A stretch of DNA of 42,173 nucleotides from Sphingomonas sp. (GTDB lineage: Bacteria; Pseudomonadota; Alphaproteobacteria; Sphingomonadales; Sphingomonadaceae): the NCBI GenBank assembly GCA_025935515.1, contig JAICVC010000002.1, positions 1 to 42,173 of the forward strand. The letters are read 5' to 3'. The notes under the pieces are model-generated. The model was not told the DNA's origin. It searched no databases and saw only the letters and a list, made by a program, of their open reading frames with translations. The first letter of the stretch is position 1; each line of letters opens with the position of its first letter. Below, piece by piece: positions 28,785-38,124 of this stretch. A program made the position numbers and the translations under genes.

Positions 28785-28799
28785 GTTCTGCCTATGTTC
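28785..28799. promoter_or_regulatory. LexA (SOS) box, alphaproteobacterial direct-repeat type GTTC-N7-GTTC
   Basis: GTTCTGCCTATGTTC; both half-sites are GTTCT; 2 bp from the radical SAM start codon. Confidence 0.75.
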
Positions 28800-28900
28800 T
28801 CTAACAAGCTGTTGCAACACAATAACTTAGCAAAAGCGTGACTCACCACGAGGAACGCGCGGCTGACGGGGCCGTTCTCAGTTCGCAAGGAGGACGACGC

Positions 28901-29395
28901 ATGGCTGACGACCGGGAAATGGAGAAGCAATTCTGGAGCGCGCTTGAGGACAGCCCCTTCCTGATGCTGGGGGTGGAGGGCGCGCGTGACGGCGCGACGC
29001 AGCCGATGACTGCCAATTGCGAGGATCAGGACCGCGACGCAGCTCAGATGTGGTTTTTCACCGCAAGGGATCACGACCTGACCCGCTCGCTCGGGCAATC
29101 GAATCGCGCAATCGCGACCTACGCGGCCAAAGGCCATGACTTGTTCGCGAGCCTTCGCGGCACGCTCAGCATCTCGAACGATCAGGCGACGATCGATCGC
29201 TTGTGGAGCCCCGTGGTTGCCGAGTGGTATGAGGGAAAGGACGATCCGAAGCTGGCGCTCCTGCGCCTTGACGTCGAGGACGCGAAAATCTGGCAGAGCG
29301 ATATCGGTGGCTTCCTGAGGCCAGCCGTCAACAAGCTGTTCGGACAAAGGCCAGAGGCCGGCATGAATGACAAAGTCGCCGAGATCAGCTTCTGA
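28901..29395 (+). CDS. Pyridoxamine 5'-phosphate oxidase-like general stress protein
   Basis: EKQFWSALEDSPFLMLGVEG..MTANCEDQDRDAAQMWFFTARDHDLTRSL; AAGGAGGA Shine-Dalgarno upstream. Confidence 0.88.
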   Translation: MADDREMEKQFWSALEDSPFLMLGVEGARDGATQPMTANCEDQDRDAAQMWFFTARDHDLTRSLGQSNRAIATYAAKGHDLFASLRGTLSISNDQATIDRLWSPVVAEWYEGKDDPKLALLRLDVEDAKIWQSDIGGFLRPAVNKLFGQRPEAGMNDKVAEISF

Positions 29396-29440
29396 CCCGC
29401 CCGCTTGCGGCGTAGCCGGCCGCTGCGTATCGGCTGGCGC

Positions 29441-31336
29441 ATGACCAAGCTCGCGCTCCGCCTCACCGCCTCGCTAGTGCCGCTGCTCGTCCTGGCCGCG
29501 GCTGCGCCGCCCGTGACGCCGATGACGCCCGACGTCGTTGCCAAGTACGACCCGGTCCTGCCCGAGGCCGACTTCATCAAGCGCGTGGCAATGGTGCCGA
29601 TGCGCGACGGCACCAAGCTCTACACGGTCATCGTGATGAAGAAGGGCACGCGGAACGGGCCGATCCTGCTGTCGCGCACGCCCTATGACGCCAAGGGCAG
29701 CATGAGCCGCGAGAAGAGCCAGTCGGGCGTCGACATCCTGCCGATCATGTACAAGGAGTTCTTCAACGACGGTTACATCATCGTCCAGCAGGACCTCCGC
29801 GGGCTGCACAACAGCGAAGGCACGTTCGTGATGAACCGCCCGATCGTCGGGCCGCTCAACAACAGCGGCATCGACGAGAGCACCGACGCCTACGATGCAA
29901 TCGACTGGCTGGTGAAGAACGTGCCGGAGTCGAACGGCAAGGTCGGCACGATCGGCTCGTCCTACCTCGGCTTCCTGACGCTCGCCTCGGAGATCAACCC
30001 GCACCCGGCGCTGAAGGCCGCGGTGCCGCAGAGCCCGATGGTCGACGGCTGGATGGGCGATGACTGGTTCCACAACGGCGCATTCCGCGTCGGCGGGTTC
30101 GACTTCGCCGTTTCGCAGAGCACGGGCAAAGCTGAAGGCGCCGAGCTCGCGACGGGTCCGGGCGACGATTATACCCGCTATCTCGAAGCCGGCTCGATGG
30201 CGGATTACGCGCGCCGCCTGCAGATCGAACATTATCCGTTCGTCCAGAAGCTAATGCAGAACCCGGCCTACACTGATTTCTGGTCGCTGCAGGCGGTCGA
30301 CAAGTGGATGGCCGCGCGTCCGCTCACCGTCCCGACTTTGATCGAGGTCGGGCAGTGGGATCAGGAGGACAGCTATGGCGGGCCAGCCGTCTACAAGGCG
30401 CTCAAGGACAAATATGAGGGCAGCGGCCTGCTGCACCTCGCGATCGGCCCGTGGCGGCACTCGGGCGCCAACCATTATGGCTACGACCTCGGCGACATCA
30501 TCTTCACCGGCGACACCGCCGACGAATGGCGCGTCAAATGGGTGAAGCCGTTCTTCGACCATTACCTGAAAGGCGCGCCGGACCAGCAGACGCCCAACGT
30601 CCTGACCTACGCGACCGGGATCAATGAATGGCAGGCGAGCCCCAAATGGCCGATGGGCACGCCGACGCCGCTCTATCTGACCGGTAGCGGCCGAGCCGGG
30701 TTCGATCGCCCTCTCGCCGCGGGCCGCGACGAATATGTTTCCGATCCCGCCAACCCGGTGCCGTACCTCCCCCGACCGATCACAGGGGCGCAGTGGCGGA
30801 CCTGGCTGGTGCAGGACCAGCGCTTCGTCACCAACCGTCCCGACGTCATCAGCTACACGACCGCGCCACTGACCAAGCCGGTGCACATCATGGGCGCGCC
30901 TGAGGTCGACCTCTTCGCCGCGACCAGCGGCACCGACAGCGACTGGGTGGTCAAGCTGATCGACGTCTATCCCAACGAAGCGCCCGAAGGCGCGGCGCAG
31001 GGATCGAAGCGCGACATGTCGGGCTATGAGCTGCCGATCGGGATCGAGATCTTCCGCGGCCGCTATGTCGACAGCTTCGCGAGGCCACGCGCATTGCGGG
31101 CCGGCAAGGCCGAGCATTACCGCTGGGGCCTGCCCAACGTGAATCACGTCTTCCTGCCCGGCCACAAGATCGTGGTGCAGATCCAGTCGAGCCTGTTCCC
31201 GGTCTACGACCGGAACCCGCAGACCTTCGTCCCGAACATCTTCTACGCGAAGGCCGGCGATTACCGGAAGGCGACGCAGACCATCTACCGCGGCGGCGCG
31301 ACCGCGAGCGCGGTCTATCTGCCGATCGTGCCCTAG
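29441..31336 (+). CDS. CocE/NonD family hydrolase (X-Pro dipeptidyl-peptidase-like), secreted
   Basis: Signal peptide; VPMRDGTKLYTVIVMKKG, LLSRTPYDAKG, YIIVQQDLRGLHNSEGTF, GKVGTIGSSYLGFL nucleophile elbow, GPWRHSGANHYG. Confidence 0.95.
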   Translation: MTKLALRLTASLVPLLVLAAAAPPVTPMTPDVVAKYDPVLPEADFIKRVAMVPMRDGTKLYTVIVMKKGTRNGPILLSRTPYDAKGSMSREKSQSGVDILPIMYKEFFNDGYIIVQQDLRGLHNSEGTFVMNRPIVGPLNNSGIDESTDAYDAIDWLVKNVPESNGKVGTIGSSYLGFLTLASEINPHPALKAAVPQSPMVDGWMGDDWFHNGAFRVGGFDFAVSQSTGKAEGAELATGPGDDYTRYLEAGSMADYARRLQIEHYPFVQKLMQNPAYTDFWSLQAVDKWMAARPLTVPTLIEVGQWDQEDSYGGPAVYKALKDKYEGSGLLHLAIGPWRHSGANHYGYDLGDIIFTGDTADEWRVKWVKPFFDHYLKGAPDQQTPNVLTYATGINEWQASPKWPMGTPTPLYLTGSGRAGFDRPLAAGRDEYVSDPANPVPYLPRPITGAQWRTWLVQDQRFVTNRPDVISYTTAPLTKPVHIMGAPEVDLFAATSGTDSDWVVKLIDVYPNEAPEGAAQGSKRDMSGYELPIGIEIFRGRYVDSFARPRALRAGKAEHYRWGLPNVNHVFLPGHKIVVQIQSSLFPVYDRNPQTFVPNIFYAKAGDYRKATQTIYRGGATASAVYLPIVP

Positions 31337-32133
31337 CTGACCGCCTCCTCGACCTTGCGCTTGACGTGCTCGGTCGGCGGCTTGTGGATCGACCGGTAGC
31401 GCGCCTCGACCAGCGAATAGGCGCCGAACAGCGCAAGCCCCGCCGCGACCGGGAATTGCAGCGGCCCGCGCAACGCATCGAGCGCCTGCTCGAACCCGCC
31501 AGCCTCTGCGGCGCTGCGGTCCAGTGCAGCCCGGGCGAGCAGCCAGCCGGCGGTCAGGAAGACGATCCCGCGCGCCGCATAGCCGGTCCGGCCGAGCCAT
31601 TTCGCAAGCGGGGCCCGAGCCGCTGGGTCGAGGTGACGGAGGAACGAGCAGCTCGCGGCTTTCCACAGCTGCACCACGCCCGCGCCGGTGAGAACAGCAG
31701 CGGCGATGAGGAGCGCAACGCCCCCCGCCGGCAGGTGCAGAGCCGCCGCGGCATTCTGTTGCACGCCGCCGACATGCGTAGTCTGCCCAAGCATGATCCT
31801 GAGCGCCTTGTAGGCCAGGAACAGATAGATTGCGCCACTCGACCCGGCAGCGATACGCCGACGCCAGGCCTTGGGATGATGCCGGCCGCTGTCCATCCCG
31901 AACGCGGCATCGCTGACCCGCCACAGGCCGTAGCCGCCCATGCCTGCCACCAGGAAGATCATCACGCCCCGGCCGATGCCGTGACTGACAAATTCCATCG
32001 CCCCGGTCAGGTCCTCCGTCCGTCCGGTGCGGATCACCAGCCAGGCGATGACGATGTAGAGCAGGCCACGCGTGACGAAGCCCAAGCGCGCGAGCCACTG
32101 GAAGTTGCTTTCGCGGGCGATGTCGTCGGCCAC
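31333..32133 (-). CDS. DUF1206 family membrane protein
   Basis: ESNFQWLARLGFVTRGLLYIVIAWLVIRTG; three repeated two-helix units including LAKWLGRTGYAARGIVFLTAGWLLARA. Confidence 0.9.
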   Translation of the reverse strand: MADDIARESNFQWLARLGFVTRGLLYIVIAWLVIRTGRTEDLTGAMEFVSHGIGRGVMIFLVAGMGGYGLWRVSDAAFGMDSGRHHPKAWRRRIAAGSSGAIYLFLAYKALRIMLGQTTHVGGVQQNAAAALHLPAGGVALLIAAAVLTGAGVVQLWKAASCSFLRHLDPAARAPLAKWLGRTGYAARGIVFLTAGWLLARAALDRSAAEAGGFEQALDALRGPLQFPVAAGLALFGAYSLVEARYRSIHKPPTEHVKRKVEEAVS

Positions 32134-32166
32134 GCCCGGGACAACGCGGCAGCCTCGATCGCGCTC

Positions 32167-33534
32167 CTAGGCTTTCGCTTCGAGGATTCGGCCGGCCGTT
32201 CGCGCGAACAGCAGCATCAGCAATCCGCCCGCCGCGCCGATGCCCGCGTGCAGCGCCCAGAAAGCGATCGGCGTCATTTTCTCATAGTAAGTGCCGATCC
32301 GGCCGATCAGGTTGTTGGCGACGAACAGGGTAAGGAACACCGACCCCATCATCGTCGCGTTGATTTTCGGCGGCGCCGCGCGCGACACCAGCGCGAGCAG
32401 GGTCGGCCAGAAATACATGAAGGCAACTCCCTCCGCGGCGCAGTAGAGCACCGGCCAAACCCAAAGCACCCGGCCCGGCGACAATGCGATGGCGGCGAGC
32501 AGGATGAGGTTGGCGCCGGCAGCGATGAACGACCCGGTCGCGATCTTCGCCAACGCCGAGGGCTCCCGGCCGCTGACGCGCGCCTGCCAGGTCCACAGGG
32601 CGAAGAGGAAGGGGACCGACAGGATGCTCGCCAGCGGATCGATCGAATAAAACCAGGGGATCGGGATCTGAAACGCGCCCGCGCTGAGGTTCGCGTGCGC
32701 CTGGATCCAGATCGGAAGGGCATTGGCGAGCTGGTAATAAGCGATGTAGGCCAGCACCGTGATTGCCATCACGCCGATCAGCGCTGCGATGATCTTGCGG
32801 TCTTCAGTCGTCAGCGGAGCGTGTGCGTTCCGGGCTTTTCGCTCGACCCGCGCCGGGAGATAGCGGTAACCGCTGAGGTAGGTCGCAAGCGCGCCGAGCA
32901 TGAACAATGCCGCCGCGCCGAAGCCGACATGCCATCCGTAGCGCTCCCCGAGAAACCCGCACAGCAGCGGTCCGACGACTGCACCGAAATTGATCGCCGT
33001 ACTGAAGATCGCGAAGCCGCGCGTCCGGCGCGCCTCGTCGTCGGGCGGATAAACGCTGCCGACCTGCGCCGAGATGTTGCCCTTCAACAGTCCCGAGCCG
33101 ATGATCAGGAGCAGCAGCGCTAGCAGGAAGCTGCGGTCGAAGGCCATGGCGACGTGGCCGCCGCTCATCGACAACGCGCCGAGCACGACGGCGCTGCGCT
33201 GGCCGATGCGGTCGCCGAGCCAGCCGCCGAGCACCGGCGTGAAATAGACGAAGCCCGAGTAGAGCCCGAAAATCTGAGAGGCGAGCGCCTGGGTCGACAT
33301 TGGCCCAAACGCGCCATCGAGCAGGCTACGGAAAGCGGCAAAGCCGGCCACGTGCTCGACGTGGCCGGGCAACAGCAGCTGGTTGACCATGTAAAGCACG
33401 AGCAGCGCCGCCATCCCGTAATAGGAAAAGCGCTCCCAGGCCTCGGTGAAGGCGAGATAAGCGAGGCCGCGCGGATGGCCGAAGAAGGTGCGGCTAGACC
33501 GCTCGTCGAGCGCGATCGCTGGCGCGTTGCTCAA
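32167..33534 (-). CDS. Peptide MFS transporter (POT/PTR2 family)
   Basis: 455 aa, FFGHPRGLAYLAFTEAWERFSYYGMAALLVLYMVNQLL; VYFTPVLGGWLGDRIGQRSAVVLGA. Confidence 0.93.
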   Translation of the reverse strand: MSNAPAIALDERSSRTFFGHPRGLAYLAFTEAWERFSYYGMAALLVLYMVNQLLLPGHVEHVAGFAAFRSLLDGAFGPMSTQALASQIFGLYSGFVYFTPVLGGWLGDRIGQRSAVVLGALSMSGGHVAMAFDRSFLLALLLLIIGSGLLKGNISAQVGSVYPPDDEARRTRGFAIFSTAINFGAVVGPLLCGFLGERYGWHVGFGAAALFMLGALATYLSGYRYLPARVERKARNAHAPLTTEDRKIIAALIGVMAITVLAYIAYYQLANALPIWIQAHANLSAGAFQIPIPWFYSIDPLASILSVPFLFALWTWQARVSGREPSALAKIATGSFIAAGANLILLAAIALSPGRVLWVWPVLYCAAEGVAFMYFWPTLLALVSRAAPPKINATMMGSVFLTLFVANNLIGRIGTYYEKMTPIAFWALHAGIGAAGGLLMLLFARTAGRILEAKA

Positions 33535-33612
33535 AGGCCTGCTCCCCCTCCGGAACGTGGCAGGGACCTAACAAGCCCTGACGGATCCGAACAGAGACAC
33601 GACGGCCGGCGG

Positions 33613-34020
33613 CTATTGCTCGGGCGGCTGGTTGTCCTCGGCCTGCTGCCGGGTCTGCGTCTTGGCTTGCTTGATCGACTGGATCAAGCAACCGGTGTGG
33701 CCGCCCGGCCCGACCGCCGAACAGCTCCCGGTGCCGGTATCGCCGACCGTGGTCAGGACTTTCGATTTCTGCGACCAGGACGTGCGCTCCTGCGGCGTTC
33801 CGCTGGTGCGCAGCTGGTCCGGGATCCGGTAGCGCATGCTTTCCGGCAGCCGCTTGCAGATCATGATCGCATCGTCGGCCGCGCGCGGGCACGGATCGGT
33901 CCCGTAGACGATGATCTCGCCTAGTGTCTGGTTCTGGGCGGCCGCCGGGGTGGGCAAGGCCGCCATGCTGACCAGCACGCCCGCGATGCCGGCGCCGAGA
34001 ATCAGCTTTTTCATCACCAT
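33613..34020 (-). CDS. Secreted hypothetical protein
   Basis: MVMKKLILGAGIAGVLVSMAALPTPAAAQ signal peptide; conserved-looking Cys residues. Confidence 0.75.
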   Translation of the reverse strand: MVMKKLILGAGIAGVLVSMAALPTPAAAQNQTLGEIIVYGTDPCPRAADDAIMICKRLPESMRYRIPDQLRTSGTPQERTSWSQKSKVLTTVGDTGTGSCSAVGPGGHTGCLIQSIKQAKTQTRQQAEDNQPPEQ

Positions 34021-34066
34021 GCCTTCCTTTCACCCGAGTCAGCGGGCGAGGCCCGCCTGAAGTTCC

Positions 34067-34603
34067 TCATATGCGTTTAGAAAGCTCGATTGCCACCCTG
34101 CACCCGGCACGGATCGCCGCAGTCAGGAGGGGATAACCGGGGGCCTGCGCGGCCCCGGCCTGGCGTGCTGTTTCGCGGTGTTCGAGCTCGTCGGCCTGGA
34201 AATCCGCGATATCGGCGGTGAGCTCGGGATCGTCGGTTCCCAGCTGCTTCAGCTGCTGCGAATAATGTCCGTCGATCTCGGTCTCGACCGCGTCGGTGCA
34301 GGCGAGCGCGGCCTTTTCCGAGATCAGGGCGGTCGCTGCACCAAGCGCGAACCCGGCGACGTGCCACAAAGGCTGGAGCGCGGTCGGACGCACCCGGCGC
34401 TCGGCCATCAGTGCATTGAAGCGCTTCAAATGCCGCTCTTCCTGGGCCGCCATTCGCGCGATCAGTTTCGATTCCGGCGCATTGTGGCGGAGCACCGCAA
34501 GCTGGCCGGAATAAATTCGCGTCGCGCCATATTCGCCGGCCTGGTCGACCCGCAGCATCGAGGCCGTGTCCGGTCGCCGCTCGCCGGGGCGCCAGCCGCT
34601 CAT
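34067..34603 (-). CDS. coq7: Demethoxyubiquinone hydroxylase family (Coq7)
   Basis: MLRVDQAGEYGATRIYSGQ, AAQEERHLKRF, ETEIDGHY, DELEHRETA diiron ligands. Confidence 0.94.
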   Translation of the reverse strand: MSGWRPGERRPDTASMLRVDQAGEYGATRIYSGQLAVLRHNAPESKLIARMAAQEERHLKRFNALMAERRVRPTALQPLWHVAGFALGAATALISEKAALACTDAVETEIDGHYSQQLKQLGTDDPELTADIADFQADELEHRETARQAGAAQAPGYPLLTAAIRAGCRVAIELSKRI

Positions 34604-35124
34604 GTGCGCCGGCCGCGACGGCTGAGAAGGACGATCGATGCGGCACCACCCAAGGAGAGGATCGCATTCCAGCCGGCCATCGAAATCCCGAGAAATCGGA
34701 ACTGCACCTCGTCGCAGCGCACCAGTGGCGTCCGGCTGATCTGCTTCAGGAGGTCAGCCGTGCTCAAGCCTCTGCCCGTCGCCGTACAGGTGGTGAAACC
34801 TTCCCACAGCTTGGCTTCGACGCCCGCGTGATAGACGCCAATCGCACCCGAAATAGCGATGGCCAGGGCCGCAATCAGGACGAGATTTCGCGTGCGCGGC
34901 GAGTCAGCCGGCGCGGTGAACGCCAGCGCCGCAAGCACGATCGCTGCGGCGTGGGGCCAGCGCTGCCAGTAGCACATTTCGCATGGGTGGAGCCCGCCGA
35001 AATATTGCGAGCCAAGCGCGCCGCCGAGCAGCGCCACAGGCAGCAAAAGAGCGATCAGCCGGGCAATTGCCGGCGCGGGCAGGCCGACAACGCGATCTGG
35101 CCCGACCGCTACCGTATCGCTCAT
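34600..35124 (-). CDS. dsbB: Disulfide bond formation protein B family
   Basis: HPCEMCYWQRWPHAAAIVLAA and multiple TM segments; 4-bp overlap with coq7. Confidence 0.9.
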   Translation of the reverse strand: MSDTVAVGPDRVVGLPAPAIARLIALLLPVALLGGALGSQYFGGLHPCEMCYWQRWPHAAAIVLAALAFTAPADSPRTRNLVLIAALAIAISGAIGVYHAGVEAKLWEGFTTCTATGRGLSTADLLKQISRTPLVRCDEVQFRFLGISMAGWNAILSLGGAASIVLLSRRGRRT

Positions 35125-35134
35125 TGGCGTGGGC

Positions 35135-36478
35135 CTAGCGCAGCTTCTTGGACGGCGAGGCCGACGCGATCGTGGCGGTCGAGGACAGGCGCTTGATCGT
35201 GTTCAGCGCGTAATAAAGCTGGAAGTCCTTGATGCCCTGCTTTTCCAGCGCGGCGGGGGTCATCATGAACCGGGGGTCGGGCTTGTCGTCGGCCTCGAGC
35301 AGCTTGTCCTCGACGTTGGACTGCGCCAGCAGATGCCGCCTGAGGTCGGCTTCGCGGATCACCTTGCGGTCCTTGTAATCGGGGTCGCTGAGTTGCGGGA
35401 CCGGGATGTCGGGATCGATTCCCCCGGCCTGCACCGAGCGGCCCGAGGGCGTGTAATAGCGCGCGGTCGTCAGCCGGAGCGCGGCCTCCGGACCAGTCTG
35501 CACGACGGTCTGGACCGAGCCCTTGCCGAAGCTCTTCTCGCCCATGATCAGGGCGCGGCGATGGTCCTGGAGCGCGCCGGCGACGATTTCCGATGCGGAC
35601 GCCGTGCCGGCGTCGGTCAGGACAACGACCGGGAGGCCGTGGGCCAGGTCGCCGGGACGAGCATAATAGCGCTCGATATCGTCCTTGGTCCGGCCGCGCT
35701 GCGAGACGATCTCGCCGCTTTCGAGGAAGTCGTCGGCGACATCGACCGCCTGGTCGAGCAGCCCGCCGGGGTTGGAACGCAGGTCGACGACGTAGCCGAG
35801 CGGGTGGCCGCCGGTCGCCTTGTCAATCCCAATCAGCGCGGCCCTGGTCTGCTCGGCGACGTTGCCCGAGAAGGTGTTGATATTGATGTAGCCGATATTG
35901 TCCTTGATCTCCCACTTCACCGCGTGGAGCTCGATCCGCTCGCGGGTGAGGGCGACATCGAGCGGCTTGTCGCGGCCGGGTCGGATGATCGTCAGCTTCA
36001 CCGACGTGCCGGGATCGCCCTTCATCTTGGCGACCGCCTCGTCGAGGCTAAGGCCGTTCAGGAATTCCCCGTTGATGTGGGTGATGTAGTCGCCCGACTT
36101 GATGCCCGCGCGCCAGGCCGGCGTGTCCTCGGTCGGCGCGATCACCTTGACCACGCCGTCTTCCATCGAGACGGTCAGGCCGAGGCCGCCGTAATTGCCG
36201 TCCGTCGTGGCTTTCAGCTGGTCGAAGTCATTCGCCTCGACGTAGGAGCTGTGCGGGTCGAGCGCGGCGAGCATGCCGTCGATCGCGCCCTTGATCAGCG
36301 TCTTGTCGTCGACCTGTTCGACGTAATTGGCCTTCACCCGCTCGTAGACGCTCATGAACTTCTCGAGCTCCTGGTAATTGGTCGTGTCCGCGGCAGCGAA
36401 GGAGCTGGCGGTCACTGGCACCAGGGCGAGCGCTCCAACGAGCGCGAGCGGCGGAAAGAGTTTCGTCTTGGCTTTCAT
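35135..36478 (-). CDS. S41 family C-terminal processing peptidase (CtpA-like)
   Basis: PDZ GGLGLTVSMEDGVVKVIAPTEDTPAWRAGIKSGDYITHING; DLRSNPGGLLDQAVDVAD; GTASASEIVAGALQDHRRALIMGEKSFGKGSVQTV. Confidence 0.95.
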   Translation of the reverse strand: MKAKTKLFPPLALVGALALVPVTASSFAAADTTNYQELEKFMSVYERVKANYVEQVDDKTLIKGAIDGMLAALDPHSSYVEANDFDQLKATTDGNYGGLGLTVSMEDGVVKVIAPTEDTPAWRAGIKSGDYITHINGEFLNGLSLDEAVAKMKGDPGTSVKLTIIRPGRDKPLDVALTRERIELHAVKWEIKDNIGYININTFSGNVAEQTRAALIGIDKATGGHPLGYVVDLRSNPGGLLDQAVDVADDFLESGEIVSQRGRTKDDIERYYARPGDLAHGLPVVVLTDAGTASASEIVAGALQDHRRALIMGEKSFGKGSVQTVVQTGPEAALRLTTARYYTPSGRSVQAGGIDPDIPVPQLSDPDYKDRKVIREADLRRHLLAQSNVEDKLLEADDKPDPRFMMTPAALEKQGIKDFQLYYALNTIKRLSSTATIASASPSKKLR

Positions 36479-36518
36479 GGTCGCGTCCTAAGTCGAGGCG
36501 GCAAGGCCTGTCCGGTTT

Positions 36519-37697
36519 TTAGCCGCCTTTGGCGGCCTTTGACAGGCTTTGAGATGAACCCGCGATGAGAGCAGGCGAGATTCGACGCCCATTCTGGGAC
36601 AATTCGACCTGCAGCGGTCCGAGCGCGCGCCCGACCGGCTCGCCGCGGCGGACCTTGTCGCCAACCTTGAGCGTCGATCCGACGTTGACGATCAGGCTCA
36701 GCCAGCCTCCCCCGTGGTCGATGATCAGCACCCCGTCATAGTCGCGGAACGGCCCCGAATATTTCACCACGCCATCCGCCGGTGCGGCCAGCGGAGCGCC
36801 GCGATAGGTGGCGAGAGCAAGCCCGCGCGACCGGACGCCGCTCGCGTTGACCGCGGCGAGACCTTCCGTGACCGGAGCGACCGCCGGCAACTGATAAGCG
36901 AACGGGGGGCGCGGAACTGCGCCTTCGGGGCGGAAGGGGCTTGGCGGCGACGCTTCTTCTGAAGCGAGTCCCTCGGCGACGCGGCGGATCGACTGACTGC
37001 TGGATTGCTCGCCGCGCAATCTTTCGACGCTTTCACCGGCGGCGATTGCAACATCGCCGCTAATCAGCGCCTGTCCGCCGGACGCCAGCGCCCGCTGCAT
37101 TGTCTTCTGCTCAAGCGCAGCGAAGCGCTGCCGACGCTCGGCAAGGTTGTCGCGGCTTTTCGAGAGCTCAGTGCGGGCGTCGAGCGCGGCCTGCTGAAGC
37201 CGCTGCCCTTCGGCGAGCTCCAGGGACAGGCGGCCGGTCCGGCGGCGGATCACGGGAAGCGTGGAATCGAGCAACAGCCGCACCTTCACCAGTTCGTCGG
37301 GGCCGGCGCGGTCGGCAAGCACCAGCAACGGCGGGCGCTGCGACATGGTCGCGAGCCCGGCGAGCAAGGAGGATAAGGGCTGCTGCTGGGCCGCGAGCTG
37401 CTCCCGGTGGGTGGCGACATAGGCCGAGGCGAGCCTGACGCGGGCATTGGCGGCACTGATCCGCGCTTCCGCGGCGTCGATGGCCTGCGCGGCCGCGGCC
37501 TGCTCGGCGTGAAGGCGCTCGGCTTCGCTGCGGGCCCGGGACGCGGTCTGCTCCAACCGCGCGGCCTCCGCCTCGGCGTCACGCTGCTCGGCCTGGGCAA
37601 CCTTGAGCTGGGCGTCGAGCGTCGGGCCTAGGTTCTGGGCAAGCGCGCTCGCTCCCAGAAGCGGGCAGAGCAGCAATGCGAATGTGGCGCCGCGCAT
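36519..37697 (-). CDS. EnvC-like murein hydrolase activator (M23 domain)
   Basis: Signal peptide, long coiled coil, C-terminal APADGVVKYSGPFRDYDGVLIIDHGGGWLSLIVNVGSTLKVGDKVRRGEPVG. Confidence 0.92.
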   Translation of the reverse strand: MRGATFALLLCPLLGASALAQNLGPTLDAQLKVAQAEQRDAEAEAARLEQTASRARSEAERLHAEQAAAAQAIDAAEARISAANARVRLASAYVATHREQLAAQQQPLSSLLAGLATMSQRPPLLVLADRAGPDELVKVRLLLDSTLPVIRRRTGRLSLELAEGQRLQQAALDARTELSKSRDNLAERRQRFAALEQKTMQRALASGGQALISGDVAIAAGESVERLRGEQSSSQSIRRVAEGLASEEASPPSPFRPEGAVPRPPFAYQLPAVAPVTEGLAAVNASGVRSRGLALATYRGAPLAAPADGVVKYSGPFRDYDGVLIIDHGGGWLSLIVNVGSTLKVGDKVRRGEPVGRALGPLQVELSQNGRRISPALIAGSSQSLSKAAKGG

Positions 37698-37701
37698 GGG
37701 G

Positions 37702-38124
37702 CTAACCTTCGCGATGATAAGGATGGTTCGCAAGGATCGATGTGGCTCGGAACAATTGCTCGGCGAGCATCGCCCGGGCGAGCAAATGCGGCCAGGTCGC
37801 CGGCCCGAAGGACAGCAGGAGGTCGGCGTGGTTTCGTCCCTCCTCGTCGTGGCCGTCAGCGGCGCCGATCAGGAAGCGGCACTCGCGCTTGCCGTTATCG
37901 CGCCAGCTTTCGAGCCTTTTCGCAAGCTCGCCTGAGGTCACCGGCGTCCCACGCTCATCGAGAACGACCGTCACACAATTCGCAGGAAGCTCCGGCATCC
38001 TTCCGCCGCGCTCGGGCAGCTCCGTGACTTTGGTCGGCCAGGCGATCCGCTTAAGGTAACGGTCGACCAGCTCGGCTTCAGGAGAGCGGCCGATCTTCCC
38101 GCGCGCAACGATGTGGAGGAGCAC
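37702..38124 (-). CDS. rlmH: 23S rRNA (pseudouridine1915-N3)-methyltransferase RlmH
   Basis: 140 aa; VVLDERGTPVTSGELAKRLESWRD, FLIGAADGH, RAMLAEQLFRATSILANHPYHREG. Confidence 0.96.
   Translation of the reverse strand: MLLHIVARGKIGRSPEAELVDRYLKRIAWPTKVTELPERGGRMPELPANCVTVVLDERGTPVTSGELAKRLESWRDNGKRECRFLIGAADGHDEEGRNHADLLLSFGPATWPHLLARAMLAEQLFRATSILANHPYHREG

Noticed and set aside
28810-28819. TGTTGCAACA perfect 10-bp palindrome between the LexA-type box and the stress-protein gene
   Set aside because: Short palindrome with no extended symmetry; it could be an operator but may equally be part of a -35 region, and there is no independent support.
30251-32098. 615-aa minus-strand ORF opposite the CocE hydrolase
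   Set aside because: Antisense/out-of-frame to well-supported CDSs (CocE hydrolase and DUF1206); composition typical of a shadow ORF.
31366-33123. 585-aa plus-strand ORF opposite DUF1206 and the POT transporter
   Set aside because: Shadow ORF; the opposite strand encodes two recognisable membrane proteins.
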